Shown here one piece after another: positions 19,161 through 30,220 of a DNA stretch of 64,000 nt (within the stretch, counting starts at the first letter, position 1; each line of letters begins with the position of its first letter). A model generated the notes under the pieces. The model was not told where the DNA came from. It did no database searches and was given only the letters and a program-made list of their open reading frames with translations. The position numbers were made by a program, and so were the translations under genes. The DNA comes from Narthecium ossifragum (lineage: Eukaryota > Streptophyta > Magnoliopsida > Dioscoreales > Nartheciaceae): the NCBI GenBank assembly GCA_963920575.1, contig OY986973.1, positions 22,487,851 through 22,551,850 of the forward strand, in the 5' to 3' direction.

Positions 19161-22100
19161 TGAGTTCAGAATCTGAAAGAAATCAGGCCACTGTAACGGC
19201 CTTAAAAGCCAAGCTAATGGCTTATCAAGTGGAAGCGTTCGCTGCACAAGAAGAAAGTGACCTAGATTGTTTAAAAGAGATCCCACAAGAAGACGAGGAA
19301 GAAGTCCCCTACGGCAAACGTGGAAATATGCAAGCTCAAGACCCCTTGGAAGAAATCAACCTTGGTGATGGCGAGGAGCATCGTCCAACATTCATCAGTA
19401 AGCTTATCGCCCAAGATGTGAGGTATGAACTCATTGCCATTTTACGTTCATATAAAGATTGCTTTGCATGGGATTATAAAGAAATGCCTGGTTTAGATAG
19501 GAATATTGTAGAGCATGAGCTTCCTACTCGACCAAATTTCAAACCATATAAGCAGGCGCCTAGACGCTTTGCTCCAAACATAATCCCAGAAGTAAAGAAA
19601 GAAATTGAACGATTGTTAAACGCTAACTTTATTAGAACGGCCAGGTATGTAGAGTGGCTTTCTAATATAGTGCCAGTTAAGAAGAAAAATGGCAAACTTA
19701 GAGTTTGTATAGATTTTAGAAACTTAAACTTGGCTACACCCAAGGATGAGTATCCTATGCCATCGGTCGATAATTTAGTTGATTCCACCGCTGGACACGA
19801 GATATACTCATTTATGGATGGGTATTCTGGATATAACCAAATTTATATCGCCGATAATGATGTTCATAAAACGGCATTTAGATGTCCAGGATCACTTGGA
19901 AGTTATGAGTGGGTTGTTATGCCCTTTGGTCTAAAAAACGCTAGTGCTACTTATCAGCGAGCGATGAACTTGATTTTTCATGATATGATTGGCCATTTTA
20001 TTGAAGTCTATGTAGATGACATTGTAGTAAAATCACCAATTATGGCCGATCACTTTTCGCAGTTAATCAAAGCCTTTGAGCGAATGAGGGAATATAATTT
20101 AAAGTTGAATCCCTTGAAATGTGCCTTTGGTGTGCAAGCAGGGAATTTCCTTGGTTTTCTCGTCCATCAGCGAGGAATAGAACTTGACCAAAACAAAGCA
20201 AAGTCTATAATCGAGGCTAGTCCTCCAAAGACTAAGAAAGAACTGCAAAAGTTTCTTGGTCAAGTGAATTTTTTAAGAAGGTTTATTGCTAACTGCGCAG
20301 GTAAAACTCAAGAGTTTTCATCGCTCTTAAGATTAAAGAATGAAGACGCCTTCGTCTGGGAAGAGCGACATCAACAAGCCTTTGAGCGCTTGAAGCAATG
20401 CTTATCAACGCCACCAGTTATGGCGCCACCAAGATTGGAACAACCCATGAAGCTTTACATCGCTGCAGCAGACCGATCAATAGGCGGTCTCTTGGCGCAA
20501 GAAGGAAAAGATGGAGCTGAGAGAGCAGTGTACTATCTAAGTAGACAATTGTTATCTTATGAACAAAAGTACTCGGCCATAGAAAAGTTATGCCTGGCCT
20601 TGTATTTTATGTGTACCAAGCTTCGAGCTTATTTAAAACCTGTAACAGTCTACTTGATATCTAAGTTCAATGTATTGAAATTCTTGTTTTCTCGGCTAAT
20701 TTTGCACCAACGTATTGGTTATTGGGTTTTAACATTGGCTGAATTTGATATTCAATTTGTGTCTCAAAAGGCTGTTAAGGGCCAGGCATTGGCCGATTTT
20801 TTAGCTGACTATCCTTGTGTAGATATACCAAAGGAGTTAGAGCGAGAAATTAACAACGTATCGCTCACCCCCTGGACGATGTACTTTGATGGTTCTAAAA
20901 CTATCAATGGAGCTGGCCTAGGGATCACAATCCTATCGCCCATTGGACGCAAATATAAATTTGCGTATACTTTATCGCAACTATGTACTAACAATCAGGC
21001 TGAGTATGAAGCTCTAATCATCGGCCTAGAAATTTTGTTAGACTTAGGAGTATCCAATGTGCAAATCAAAGGTGATTTACAATTAGTGATAAATCATATA
21101 CTTGGACATTATAAATGCCAGAGCGATATCTTAATTCCATTTCATCAAGTCGCTCTAATGCTGTTAAATCGTTTTAACGATTTTGAATTACTCTTCGTTC
21201 CAAGATTGCAGAACGATGAGGCTAATACCCTCGCCCAAATAGCATCAGGCTATAAAGTGTTAAAGCACTTGGGGGGCACGAACGATTTCCGTTCTGGTAT
21301 AGCACAATCTGCACTAGAGCGATATCATCGGCCAAATGAGGTAAGTCAAATCGATAGCCAACCAGATTGGCGGACCCCAATCGTCGATTTCTTGAAAGAC
21401 CCATCGCTTAAGGTCGATAGAAAAATCCGTCTTAAAGCGATACATTATTTTCTACAAAACGACGTTTTATATAAACGTCGACCAGATGGAGTCTTTTTGC
21501 GATGTTTGCATCCTGATGAGGCTAAATTGACGATGGCCGAGATACATAATGGTGTTTGTGGAGCACATCAGTCTGGCATCAAAATGCGCTGGCTAATAAT
21601 GCGCAGTGGCTTTTATTGGCCGCGCATGGGGGAGGAGTGTGCTATATATGCCAAAGGATGTGAGGCATGCCAAAGACATGGTTCATTACAGCGAGCTCCA
21701 ACAAGTGAATTATCGATCATTGTTAAACTTTGGCCATTCAGATGTTGGGCGATAGACATTATAGGGAAAATTTATCCTCCATCGTCCATGTTGCACAAGT
21801 TTGTAATTGTGGCAACAGATTACTTTACTAAATGGGTGGAAGCGATTCCATTAAAAAATGTTTCTGATGATCAAGTAATAAATTTCATTTGGGAAAACAT
21901 CATATGTAGATTTGGCATTCCACAAACAATTGTGTCTGATCAAGAGACAATGTTTGTAAGTTCTAGGGTAAAGAATTTTTTGGCTGAGTATAAAATTAAT
22001 ATGGCCAATTCTACACCTTATTATGCCCAATCTAATGGACAAGCTGAGGCGTCCAACAAAACCATCAAGTCAATCATAAGAAAGATGATGGACGATAACC

Positions 22101-22615
22101 CAAGGCAATGGCATGAAGGTTTACTAAGAGCGTTATGGGCACATAGAACTACACCTAAGTCTAGTACTAAAGTTACGCCTTATCAATTAGTTTATGGTCA
22201 AGAGGCGGTGCTACCGGCTGAGATAAATGTTCTATCGCCCAGAGTTATGGAACAGGATCGCTCAACCAGTGAGGAATATGAAGAGGCATTAATGTATAAT
22301 CTTTTAGAGCTGGATGAGCAACGGGCTATTGCCTTAGAAAATATTGAGGCGCAAAAGTTAAAAGTGGCCGATATCTACAATAAAAGAGTAGTATCAAAAG
22401 AGTTCCAAGAAGGAGATCTAGTTTGGAAAACGATCCTACCTATAGATCGTAATGATCCCAAATATGGAAAGTGGTCGCCTAACTGGGAAGGACCATACTT
22501 AGTCGATCAAGTATTTCCAAATGGATCATATCAACTGCGGAATATTGACGGTAGTTTGCATCGATCAATGATAAATGGTCGGTACATTAAGAAGTATTAC
22601 GCATCAATGGAATAA
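19157..22615 (+). CDS. pol: pol polyprotein of the Tat element (RT, RNase H, archaeal-type RNase H, integrase)
   Basis: 1152 residues starting ATGATG and overlapping the protease stop. The RT carries VCIDFRNLNLATPKDEYPMP and the catalytic YVDD at about residue 285 (20009-20020). An RNase H follows (IAAADRSIGGLLAQEG). A second RNase H starts at about 20875 with YFDGSKTINGAGLG and has NNQAEYEALIIGLE, the archaeal-type domain of Tat elements. Integrase has an HHCC zinc finger (HQSGIKMRWL to CEACQRHG) and a DDE core (DIIGKIYPPSS, SDQETMF, NGQAEASNK). No stop or frameshift is visible, so the enzyme set is intact. Confidence 0.93.
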   Translation: MMSSESERNQATVTALKAKLMAYQVEAFAAQEESDLDCLKEIPQEDEEEVPYGKRGNMQAQDPLEEINLGDGEEHRPTFISKLIAQDVRYELIAILRSYKDCFAWDYKEMPGLDRNIVEHELPTRPNFKPYKQAPRRFAPNIIPEVKKEIERLLNANFIRTARYVEWLSNIVPVKKKNGKLRVCIDFRNLNLATPKDEYPMPSVDNLVDSTAGHEIYSFMDGYSGYNQIYIADNDVHKTAFRCPGSLGSYEWVVMPFGLKNASATYQRAMNLIFHDMIGHFIEVYVDDIVVKSPIMADHFSQLIKAFERMREYNLKLNPLKCAFGVQAGNFLGFLVHQRGIELDQNKAKSIIEASPPKTKKELQKFLGQVNFLRRFIANCAGKTQEFSSLLRLKNEDAFVWEERHQQAFERLKQCLSTPPVMAPPRLEQPMKLYIAAADRSIGGLLAQEGKDGAERAVYYLSRQLLSYEQKYSAIEKLCLALYFMCTKLRAYLKPVTVYLISKFNVLKFLFSRLILHQRIGYWVLTLAEFDIQFVSQKAVKGQALADFLADYPCVDIPKELEREINNVSLTPWTMYFDGSKTINGAGLGITILSPIGRKYKFAYTLSQLCTNNQAEYEALIIGLEILLDLGVSNVQIKGDLQLVINHILGHYKCQSDILIPFHQVALMLLNRFNDFELLFVPRLQNDEANTLAQIASGYKVLKHLGGTNDFRSGIAQSALERYHRPNEVSQIDSQPDWRTPIVDFLKDPSLKVDRKIRLKAIHYFLQNDVLYKRRPDGVFLRCLHPDEAKLTMAEIHNGVCGAHQSGIKMRWLIMRSGFYWPRMGEECAIYAKGCEACQRHGSLQRAPTSELSIIVKLWPFRCWAIDIIGKIYPPSSMLHKFVIVATDYFTKWVEAIPLKNVSDDQVINFIWENIICRFGIPQTIVSDQETMFVSSRVKNFLAEYKINMANSTPYYAQSNGQAEASNKTIKSIIRKMMDDNPRQWHEGLLRALWAHRTTPKSSTKVTPYQLVYGQEAVLPAEINVLSPRVMEQDRSTSEEYEEALMYNLLELDEQRAIALENIEAQKLKVADIYNKRVVSKEFQEGDLVWKTILPIDRNDPKYGKWSPNWEGPYLVDQVFPNGSYQLRNIDGSLHRSMINGRYIKKYYASME

Positions 22616-22776
22616 AAGGCATAGAAGAAAAACGTCCTTAAAATATGGACGATAGCAATTAACAAAATACGTCCTTGAGATTTGGACGAGAGCAATTAAC
22701 AAATATGTTCATTACAAAATTTCGGCCAAAAGTGTGGCATTACAAGATCTTATCGTTCATAACAGACAAGGAAAAG
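22616..22776. other. spacer between pol and the antisense gene
   Basis: Two imperfect copies of a unit of about 50 bp with ACGTCCTT, ATGGACGAT and AGCAATTAACAAA. It carries the same CGTCC/GGACGA words as the LTR. No coding content was seen. Confidence 0.6.
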
Positions 22777-22990
22777 TTATCTCTTCAAAGAGAGATTTTG
22801 AGATAAAAGAGCAATCTTTTCACGGACTGCCCTAAAGCATTGCTTGTTCTTCACAAGCTCACCCTTCAACTCGACTTGGCGATCTTTTGAGGAATTCACC
22901 TCCAAAGCGACGTACTCTTGCATCATTTGGTTGCCCTCCTCAGCCAGTTGAGTAGTTTCGCGAAGGAGATAGTTCTTCTTAGTAGTACAC

Positions 22991-24730
22991 TGATAAGACT
23001 TGAAAAGTGTACAAATCACCCTTTCAACGAGGTCTTGTTAGTCTCCGAGCAATGCTATTTTGATAGTCTATGATGTATTTCAGGTATAAGAGCCTTCAAT
23101 GACGATTAGATCATGTTTGGTGCTAAAACGAACAAATAAAGACATGCAAGGAGCAAAGGAATGAAGATGGATTGGCTTTGAAGATTAACCTGTACCTGCT
23201 TAGGAAGAACCAGATGATGATCCATATATGGTTGGAAAGCTCTTGAAGTCTAGTTTCTGTAGAATTTTACGGTTTATGATTCCGAGTTTCCTAGAGGAAG
23301 TTACGGCAATTTTAGTACCGATGGCGCAGTCTGGATGGCAAGCAGTAAATACGCTGAAGGGTCCGATCGATCCGACCCCCAGAGTCCGATCGATCGGACT
23401 ATGCAGAAACCTCACAGAACCTATATTTTTCAGCTATTCACCTCCCGATCGATCCCTCGATCGCTCCTACTGAGTCCGATCGATCGGACACCCAGAGACA
23501 GATCGATCGAACTCGGGAAAAGTGAGAAATTGACGATTTTTATGCACCGGATCGATTGGACACCCAGAGTTCGATCGATCGGACTCGAAAATGACCGTTT
23601 CCTTGATATTTATCAAGCAAAATCAAGGGCCAAGATCTAATCCGAGTTAAGGTGGATACCTAGGCTATAAATAGGCATTTTTTTAGGGTTTTTCAGGGTC
23701 TTTCTTCTCTCTTGGAGAGGGAGAACAATTCCTTTCTTCTTTTTAACTTTTCTTTATAGATCTCTGGGAGGAAATCCATGGCGGAAGAGCTTCATCAACC
23801 TTCATCTATGGATCAAACCCTAAAGATGAGTAGCTAACTTTTTACCATTGGATTCTTATGATGTAACTAGGATTTCTATTAGGGATTTCTTAAATCTAGG
23901 GCTTGTATACATTATTGATTGGCTTATATGGATTGATTCTTATTTCTTTTATACCTTGGTGTCGATTTCTTGCTGGATTTTTGGATTGTTCTTATTTGCA
24001 CTTGATTCCGGAGCTTGTGTATACTAGGGCTTGGATTGGATTCATCCAAATAAGAGGACCATGCTAGTCCCATGGTATCTCGGATGAAATCTTTTTCGTG
24101 ATTAGGGATTGTATAGTGCTAGTCCCACTATAGTAGTGCTAGTCCCACTACGTTCTATCCCTAATCCTTCGTATATCCTACTTTTGTAGAATTGGCCATC
24201 GAGATGCTAACCCGTCTCGATCTCACACCTAAATCCATATCCGTAATACTATTTGCGATGAACTCATCCTAATAAGAGGGTTCATTAGCAGTGAACGTAA
24301 CTAATCATTCGGTCACTGAATTTAGATAATTGTTCTCGCCGACAAGGAATTCTAAACAGAACTTGTTAAGTGATAAGGAGAACTAGCCATTCACTTATCA
24401 ATTATTAGGAAGGCACTCATCGTGTTTGCATGCCCTGATCTTAGGAAGACTTGGTAGAACCTTAGTTACTGATTAAGGACTCCATGGTATCTTTTATTGC
24501 ATTTATAAATCCTTTAGTATTAGTTTAATTTCAATTCTAAATCTTTTCTCAACTTATCGGTAGGAATACTTAGATTGAGTGTAGTAGTTTAATTATTTTC
24601 CTACGCATTCCCTGTGGATTCGACTCGGACTCACTACTCACTACCCCTAAAGTAGTTAGTTAGTAGTTTGATTATAAATGTGTAATTTTGAGTAGATTTG
24701 TTAAGCCACGACACTTTTCAAGTCGTATCA
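22991..24730 (+). repeat. 5' LTR of the nested element
   Basis: TGATAAGACTTGAAAAGTG to CTTTTCAAGTCGTATCA. The two ends are extended inverted repeats of each other (TGATAnGACTTGAAAAGTG against TGATACGACTTGAAAAGTG). A TATAAATA box lies at 23666-23673. A cluster of TCCGATCGATCGGA palindromes lies at 23361-23585. Confidence 0.93.
23361..23585. repeat. cluster of GATCGATC palindromes in the LTR
   Basis: Within 225 bp at least six copies of CCGATCGATCGGAC or close variants occur, mostly followed by CACCCAGAG or CCCCAGAG. The cluster is repeated in the 3' LTR (28732-28955), where one member has lost bases. Each copy can fold on itself. Confidence 0.85.
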
Positions 24731-24736
24731 AAATTT

Positions 24737-24755
24737 TGGCGCCGTTGCCGGGGAT
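24737..24755 (+). other. primer binding site of the nested element (tRNA-Asp)
   Basis: TGGCGCCGTTGCCGGGGAT is complementary to the 3' end of plant tRNA-Asp(GTC) including CCA, six bases after the LTR. This primer is typical of the Athila group. Confidence 0.8.
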
Positions 24756-25055
24756 TGCTATAGGAGATGATTGAATTGCTTTGCTTAGTCTAATATTCCT
24801 TATAAATTTCGTTAGTTTAAATTTTTATTTCATATCTTAAAAAAATATTTTATAAAAAAAAACGAAAAATAGAAAAAATAGAAAAAAAGAAGAAGATTCG
24901 TACTTACATTCCTATATCTTCTTGTTGTTAGGAGACGCCGACGTGAGGAGAATCAACGGTCTACAGTCGACGACGGACGTCTCGTGCTTGGACCAGCCCC
25001 TTGTAACGTATTTCTAACTTTTTGACTTGGTCCTTGTTTATTTGATTATTTATAC

Positions 25056-26990
25056 ATGGCCGATAATTATATGCCACCGGGTGCCGCATTGAACAATTAT
25101 TTTTTTTCATCTAATTATGCACCCGCTTATGTTCATGATACATATGATTTCTCGAATCCAACATATGATTCACATTCATACACCTATGATCCAGATTTGA
25201 GTGATCATTCATACCCTTATTGGCATGGCCAAGGTTACTATCCTCATAATGTTCAACCACAAAATTCAAGCATACCGGACCAATACTTTGCACCTAGTTT
25301 TGAACCATCTTATCTTCCTCAAAGACAATACCCACCACCCCAATATTGGTATGAGCCTCTCAATCCATTTGAATTACAAGAACAAGTAGATCCATCTTTA
25401 AATGATAGGACTCTTAAGGATTTAGAGACTATTGAGGCACTAACACCAATTATTCATTCTCATTCACAATTAATAGCCAATATAGAAGCCCGAATTGGAC
25501 AAATAGCTTCTTTGATGGATTCATATTGTGATGAGGTTGATGGTTGTGTGAATGAGGTAGCGCCTCCTAGTGTTGATGATAATGCTTATGATGCTCATCC
25601 TACCAATGTTTATGATGCAAGCAACGATGAGATTCCTTTTGGGGTTTTACCGGTTCGTGAGACTTTTGATGAACTAACACCAATTATACAGTCTCATTCA
25701 CAATTAATAGCCAATATAGAAGCCCGAATTGGACAAATAGCTTCTTTGATAGATTCATATGATGATGACGTTGATGGTGGTGTGAATGAGGTAGTGCCTC
25801 CTAATGTTGATGACAATGCTTATGATACATGCAATGATGAGATTACTTGTGAGGTATTACCGGTTCGTGATACTTTCGATGATAATATGCCTTGTGATAT
25901 GAATGAATCGGTCCCTCCAGTATTTCTTGATGATAATGGTATTGCTGAATGCATGCATGATTTGATACCTCCCATGAGTCATGATGATGTTATTATGCCG
26001 GGATATGAAGCTTTCCACAAGCACATACCTAATATTGAGGATGAATCATTTGATTTCAACTTGCCAATTTATGAAACTTTTCATGAGAAGATACCTTATT
26101 TTGATAATGATTCATGTGATATTGTGTCGCCGGTCTATGAACGTTTTTCTAAGAATATATCTAACCTTGAGGAGGATGATTATTATGATATTAATGTGCC
26201 GGTTCATGAAGCTTTTTATGAGGACTTCCCTAATCTTGATGCATATATTGATGAAGTTTCATGTAAAAATTCCATGTCGATCTTTGATGTGATTGATGAT
26301 GCATGTGATGACTTGGATGATCCTTGTGAGACCTCCTTTAGGAAACCTCACTTTGAGCCTCTACCCTTTACTTCATCCGCACTTGTTGAACATTATGTGG
26401 TACCAAACCTTGTTTTTCCAAATTTCTTAGATCATGCTGAATTTGATTGTAGCTTTATCAAAGATTTCTACAAGACTTCTTGTCTTTCAAGTATTTTGTT
26501 TGTTACAAACATTCCCTTCTTCTTTAATAAAGCATGTCTGCATGATTTTACTTTTATTCGAACCATGTATTTCTTCACTTTAAATCATCGGCCACCAAAA
26601 CACCAGTTCATGATCACTCCATTTATTGAAGTCCATGGCTTGAAGGATGACAATTGGCCTATGCCTAAAGCTTATAATGAATTATTTGCCATGCATTCTC
26701 CTTTCTTCTTTGATAAAACATGTTTGCACCTCATCTCCATCCTTCAATGCATGTATTTCTTTACTTTAAACCATAGGCCAACAAAAGCCTATCTGATAAT
26801 GGACAGAGTTATTATTGCAACACATGATTTGCAGGATGATGGTTGGCCACTGACTAAAATTTGTAATGCTTTCATTATCTGGGACTTGTCCTTTTTCTTT
26901 GATGGATCGTGTTTGCATGTCTTCTCTATTCTTCGGTCCATGTATTTCTTCACCTGGAACCACCGACCACCCAAACTCAATTTTAGTTGA
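25056..26990 (+). CDS. large ORF of the nested non-autonomous element, function unknown
   Basis: 644 residues from ATG 25056. The N-terminus is rich in Tyr, Pro and Asn. Two copies of LTPII(H/Q)SHSQLIANIEARIG (about 25437 and 25671) resemble the coiled segment before the gag domain of Athila-type elements. A long acidic middle follows with repeated VYEAFHE/IPNLE-type units (about 25990-26260). The C-terminus has three copies of a module of about 70 residues marked by FFF(N/D)KxCLH, MYFFTLNHRPP (about 26515-26985). No zinc knuckle, protease or polymerase motif is seen. The frame is kept open in a young element, so the protein is probably used, perhaps as a gag-like or packaging protein; that is inference. 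Confidence 0.75.
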   Translation: MADNYMPPGAALNNYFFSSNYAPAYVHDTYDFSNPTYDSHSYTYDPDLSDHSYPYWHGQGYYPHNVQPQNSSIPDQYFAPSFEPSYLPQRQYPPPQYWYEPLNPFELQEQVDPSLNDRTLKDLETIEALTPIIHSHSQLIANIEARIGQIASLMDSYCDEVDGCVNEVAPPSVDDNAYDAHPTNVYDASNDEIPFGVLPVRETFDELTPIIQSHSQLIANIEARIGQIASLIDSYDDDVDGGVNEVVPPNVDDNAYDTCNDEITCEVLPVRDTFDDNMPCDMNESVPPVFLDDNGIAECMHDLIPPMSHDDVIMPGYEAFHKHIPNIEDESFDFNLPIYETFHEKIPYFDNDSCDIVSPVYERFSKNISNLEEDDYYDINVPVHEAFYEDFPNLDAYIDEVSCKNSMSIFDVIDDACDDLDDPCETSFRKPHFEPLPFTSSALVEHYVVPNLVFPNFLDHAEFDCSFIKDFYKTSCLSSILFVTNIPFFFNKACLHDFTFIRTMYFFTLNHRPPKHQFMITPFIEVHGLKDDNWPMPKAYNELFAMHSPFFFDKTCLHLISILQCMYFFTLNHRPTKAYLIMDRVIIATHDLQDDGWPLTKICNAFIIWDLSFFFDGSCLHVFSILRSMYFFTWNHRPPKLNFS

Positions 26991-28348
26991 GCTTGCATCG
27001 TGTCGAGCTCGAGACGGTAAACCAAGCGCTTGGTGGGAGGGTGTATATGCTATGGAAGGCACATCAACAATCAGAAGATTGACATCACGACTTTACTTGG
27101 TTTTCACGACTAACCTTGATCTGCAAATCTGTTTTTATTTTTATCACCAAGGTTACCTTTTCTTATAAAGCCTCTACAGGTTATCTCTACCCTATATTCT
27201 TTGATTTATTTTTATGACTTAGTGTAATTGGGGACAATTAGATTTAAGTTGGGGGGTAGAATTCTAGGAATTCATGTTATTTATTTACTTTATGATAACC
27301 AACTATTATACATCCCCTGAATTATATCAGAAGAATGAAATTAAGAGACTTATTGATAAAGATGCTTGATTTAGAAATTTATCTTATGAATTAGTCAGAA
27401 ATTCATATGTCATGTAAAATTCAGTAAATTTAACTATGCATGGCATGAGTTCTGTACTTTAACACTTTTACCATGATTTAGGGATGACTTGACAGATCTT
27501 ACTGCACTTAAGCACGGGTACATGTGGATGAGTTGAATTTAGATTCTGAGCTTGAGACTAGGATAGATTTATGATTCTAGGACTTGTCACAGAAAATACA
27601 TGAACACATATAATTTTTTGTTGCGAAAGAAAACAAAAGTGCATGAAACGTGTAGGGGTTCAACTTAGTAACCGGGCAATGTGCCTAACCAGCGTGTTGT
27701 TTGCGTCAAACAGTTGAATTGCCTAAAAATTGAAAAAAAAACAAGGACTTCATACTTAGTAACCGGGCAATGTGCCTAACAAGGTGGATTGTTCGCGTAA
27801 AATGGTTGAAGTTCCTTGTGAAAAAAAAAGAGAAAGAAAGAAAGAAAAGAACAGGAATTGTTATGTGATAAGTGGAAAATATGTGCATGTTTAGAATTGT
27901 GATCTTGAATAGTTGAAGGCTTGGATATAATGGACGTTCTGATACGTGTAAACCCGAATTCACACACAAGAGAGTCAAAGTTATTTTTGAACCATGATTA
28001 AATATGTTGAAGTGCTGGAAGTGTGCTATGACTTGTTCTCATTTACTTTATGTTTATATGACTATGAATTGAAGAAAATATTCATGGATATTTTTTTCTG
28101 GTTGATGCATTGGAATTAATGAGTATCCTAATGGAGTTCTGATGACATGTAAAAGGGGATGTATAGATGTTTGTGGGTATCATCGCTGGAAACCCTCAGG
28201 AGACTATAACTCCTCCACTAGGGCCACCCAGGGGTTTAAAGGCTTGTTGCACATGCTAAGTGCAATCGTGAGACCTACGAAAGTGGTTAGTTAGATTTAC
28301 TGCTTTAGTTTTAATTTTGATTGCTTTGCTCGAGGACTAGCAAAGATC
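26991..28348 (+). other. non-coding 3' inner region of the nested element
   Basis: No convincing frame. Two copies of CTTAGTAACCGGGCAATGTG (27664 and 27755) are each followed by CCTAAC and a purine-rich tract of about 60 bp. A run of GAAAGAAAGAAAG occurs at 27830-27845. The region may carry packaging or structural RNA signals; nothing more can be said. Confidence 0.6.
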
Positions 28349-28361
28349 AAGTTGAGGGGTG
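28349..28361 (+). other. polypurine tract of the nested element
   Basis: AAGTTGAGGGGTG immediately before the 3' LTR. Confidence 0.6.
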
Positions 28362-30079
28362 TGATAAGACTTGAAAAGTGCACAAATCACCCTTTCAACG
28401 AGGTCTTGTTAGTCTCCGAGCAATGCTATTTTGATAGTCTATGATGTATTTCAGGTATAAGAGCCTTCAATGACGATTAGATCATGTTTGGTGCTAAAAC
28501 GAACAAATAAAGACATGCAAGGAGCAAAGGAATGAAGATAGATTGGCTTTGAAGATTAACCTGTACCTGCTCAGGAAGAACTAGATGATGATCCATATAT
28601 GGTTGGAAAGCTCTTGAAGTCTAGTTTCTGTAGAATTTTACGGTTCGTGATTCCGAGTTTCCTAGAGGAAGTAACGGCAATTTTAGTACCGATGGCGCAG
28701 TCTGGATGGCAAGCAGTAAATACGCTGAAGGGTCCGATCGATCCGACCCCCAGAGTCCGATCGATCGGACTATGCAGAAACCTCACAGAACCTATATTTT
28801 TCAGCTATTCACCTCCCGATCGATCCCTCGATCGCTCCTACTGAGTCCGATCGATCGGACACCCAGAGACGGATCGTCGGACTCGGGAAAAGTGAGAAAT
28901 TGACGATTTTTATGCACCGGATCGATCGGACACCCAGAGTTCGATCGATCGGACTCGAAAATGACTGTTTTCTTGATATTTATCAAGCAAAATCAAGGGC
29001 CAAGATCTAATCCGAGTTAAGGTGGATACCTAGGCTATAAATAGGCATTTTTTAGGGTTTTTCAGGGTCTTTCTTCTCTCTTGGAGAGGGAGAACAATTC
29101 CTTTCTTCTTTTTAACTTTTCTTTATAGATCTCTGGGAGGAAATCCATGGCGGAAGAGCTTCATCAACCTTCATCTATGGATCAAACCCTAAAGATGAGT
29201 AGCTAACTTTTTACCATGGGATTCTTATGATGTAACTAGGATTTCTATTAGGGATTTCTTATATCTAGGGCTTGTATACATTATTGATTGGCTTATATGG
29301 ATTGATTCTTATTTCTTTTATACCTTGGTGTCGATTTCTTGCTGGATGTTTGGATTGTTCTTGTTTGCACTTGATTTCGGAGCTTGTGTATGCTAGGGCT
29401 TGGATTGGATTCATCCAAATAAGAGGACCATGCTAGTCCCATGGTATCTCGGATGAAATCTTTTTCGTGATTAGGGATTGTATAGTGCTAGTCCCACTAC
29501 GTTCTATCCCTAATCCTTCGTATATCCTACTTTTGTAGAATTGGCCATCGAGATGCTAACCCGTCTCGATCTCACACCTAAATCCATATCCGTAATACTA
29601 TTTGCGATGAACTCATCCTAATAAGAGGGTTCATTAGCAGTGAACGTAACTAATCATTCGGTCACTGAATTTAGATAATTGTTCTCGCCGACAAGGAATT
29701 CTAAACAGAACTTGTTGAGTGATAAGGAGAACTAGCCATTCACTTATCAATTATTAGGAAGGCACTCATCGTGTTTGCATGCCCTGATCTTAGGAAGACT
29801 TGGTAGAACCTTAGTTACTGATTAAGGACTCCATGGTATCTTTTATCGCATTTATAAATCCTTTAGTATTAGTTTAATTTCAATTCTAAATCTTTTCTCA
29901 ACTTATCGGTATGAATACTTAGATTGAGTTTAGTAGTTTAATTATTTTCCTACGCATTCCCTGTGGATTCGACTCGGACTCACTGCTCACTACCCCTAAA
30001 GTAGTTAGTTAGTAGTTTGATTATAAATGTGTAATTTTGAGTAGACTTGTTAAGCCACGACACTTTTCAAGTCGTATCA
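28362..30079 (+). repeat. 3' LTR of the nested element
   Basis: 1718 bp, nearly identical to 22991-24730 but one 20-bp unit shorter; same ends, TATA box (29036-29043) and palindrome cluster. Confidence 0.93.
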
Positions 30080-30220
30080 TACACTGGGCGATTTTTTCCT
30101 CTAACTCTTTCATTTGGTTCTGGTAACCAAGGATCTCTGATTCTGTTTCGCCAATATCATCAGTATTTTTCTAAAGTTGTTTGACACGATTGCTGATGAC
30201 GTCTTTGATATGGGTACGCC

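Larger units (their letters stand above)
22991..30079 (+). mobile_element. nested non-autonomous LTR retrotransposon with tRNA-Asp PBS
   Basis: LTRs 22991-24730 and 28362-30079 are flanked by TACAC (22986-22990 and 30080-30084). The inner 3.6 kb has no protease, RT or integrase, only one 644-codon ORF. The PBS matches tRNA-Asp, as in Athila-type Ty3 elements. LTRs differ by roughly two dozen substitutions plus a 20-bp unit gained or lost (an extra TAGTGCTAGTCCCACTA copy near 24120-24150). It needs enzymes in trans. Confidence 0.9.
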
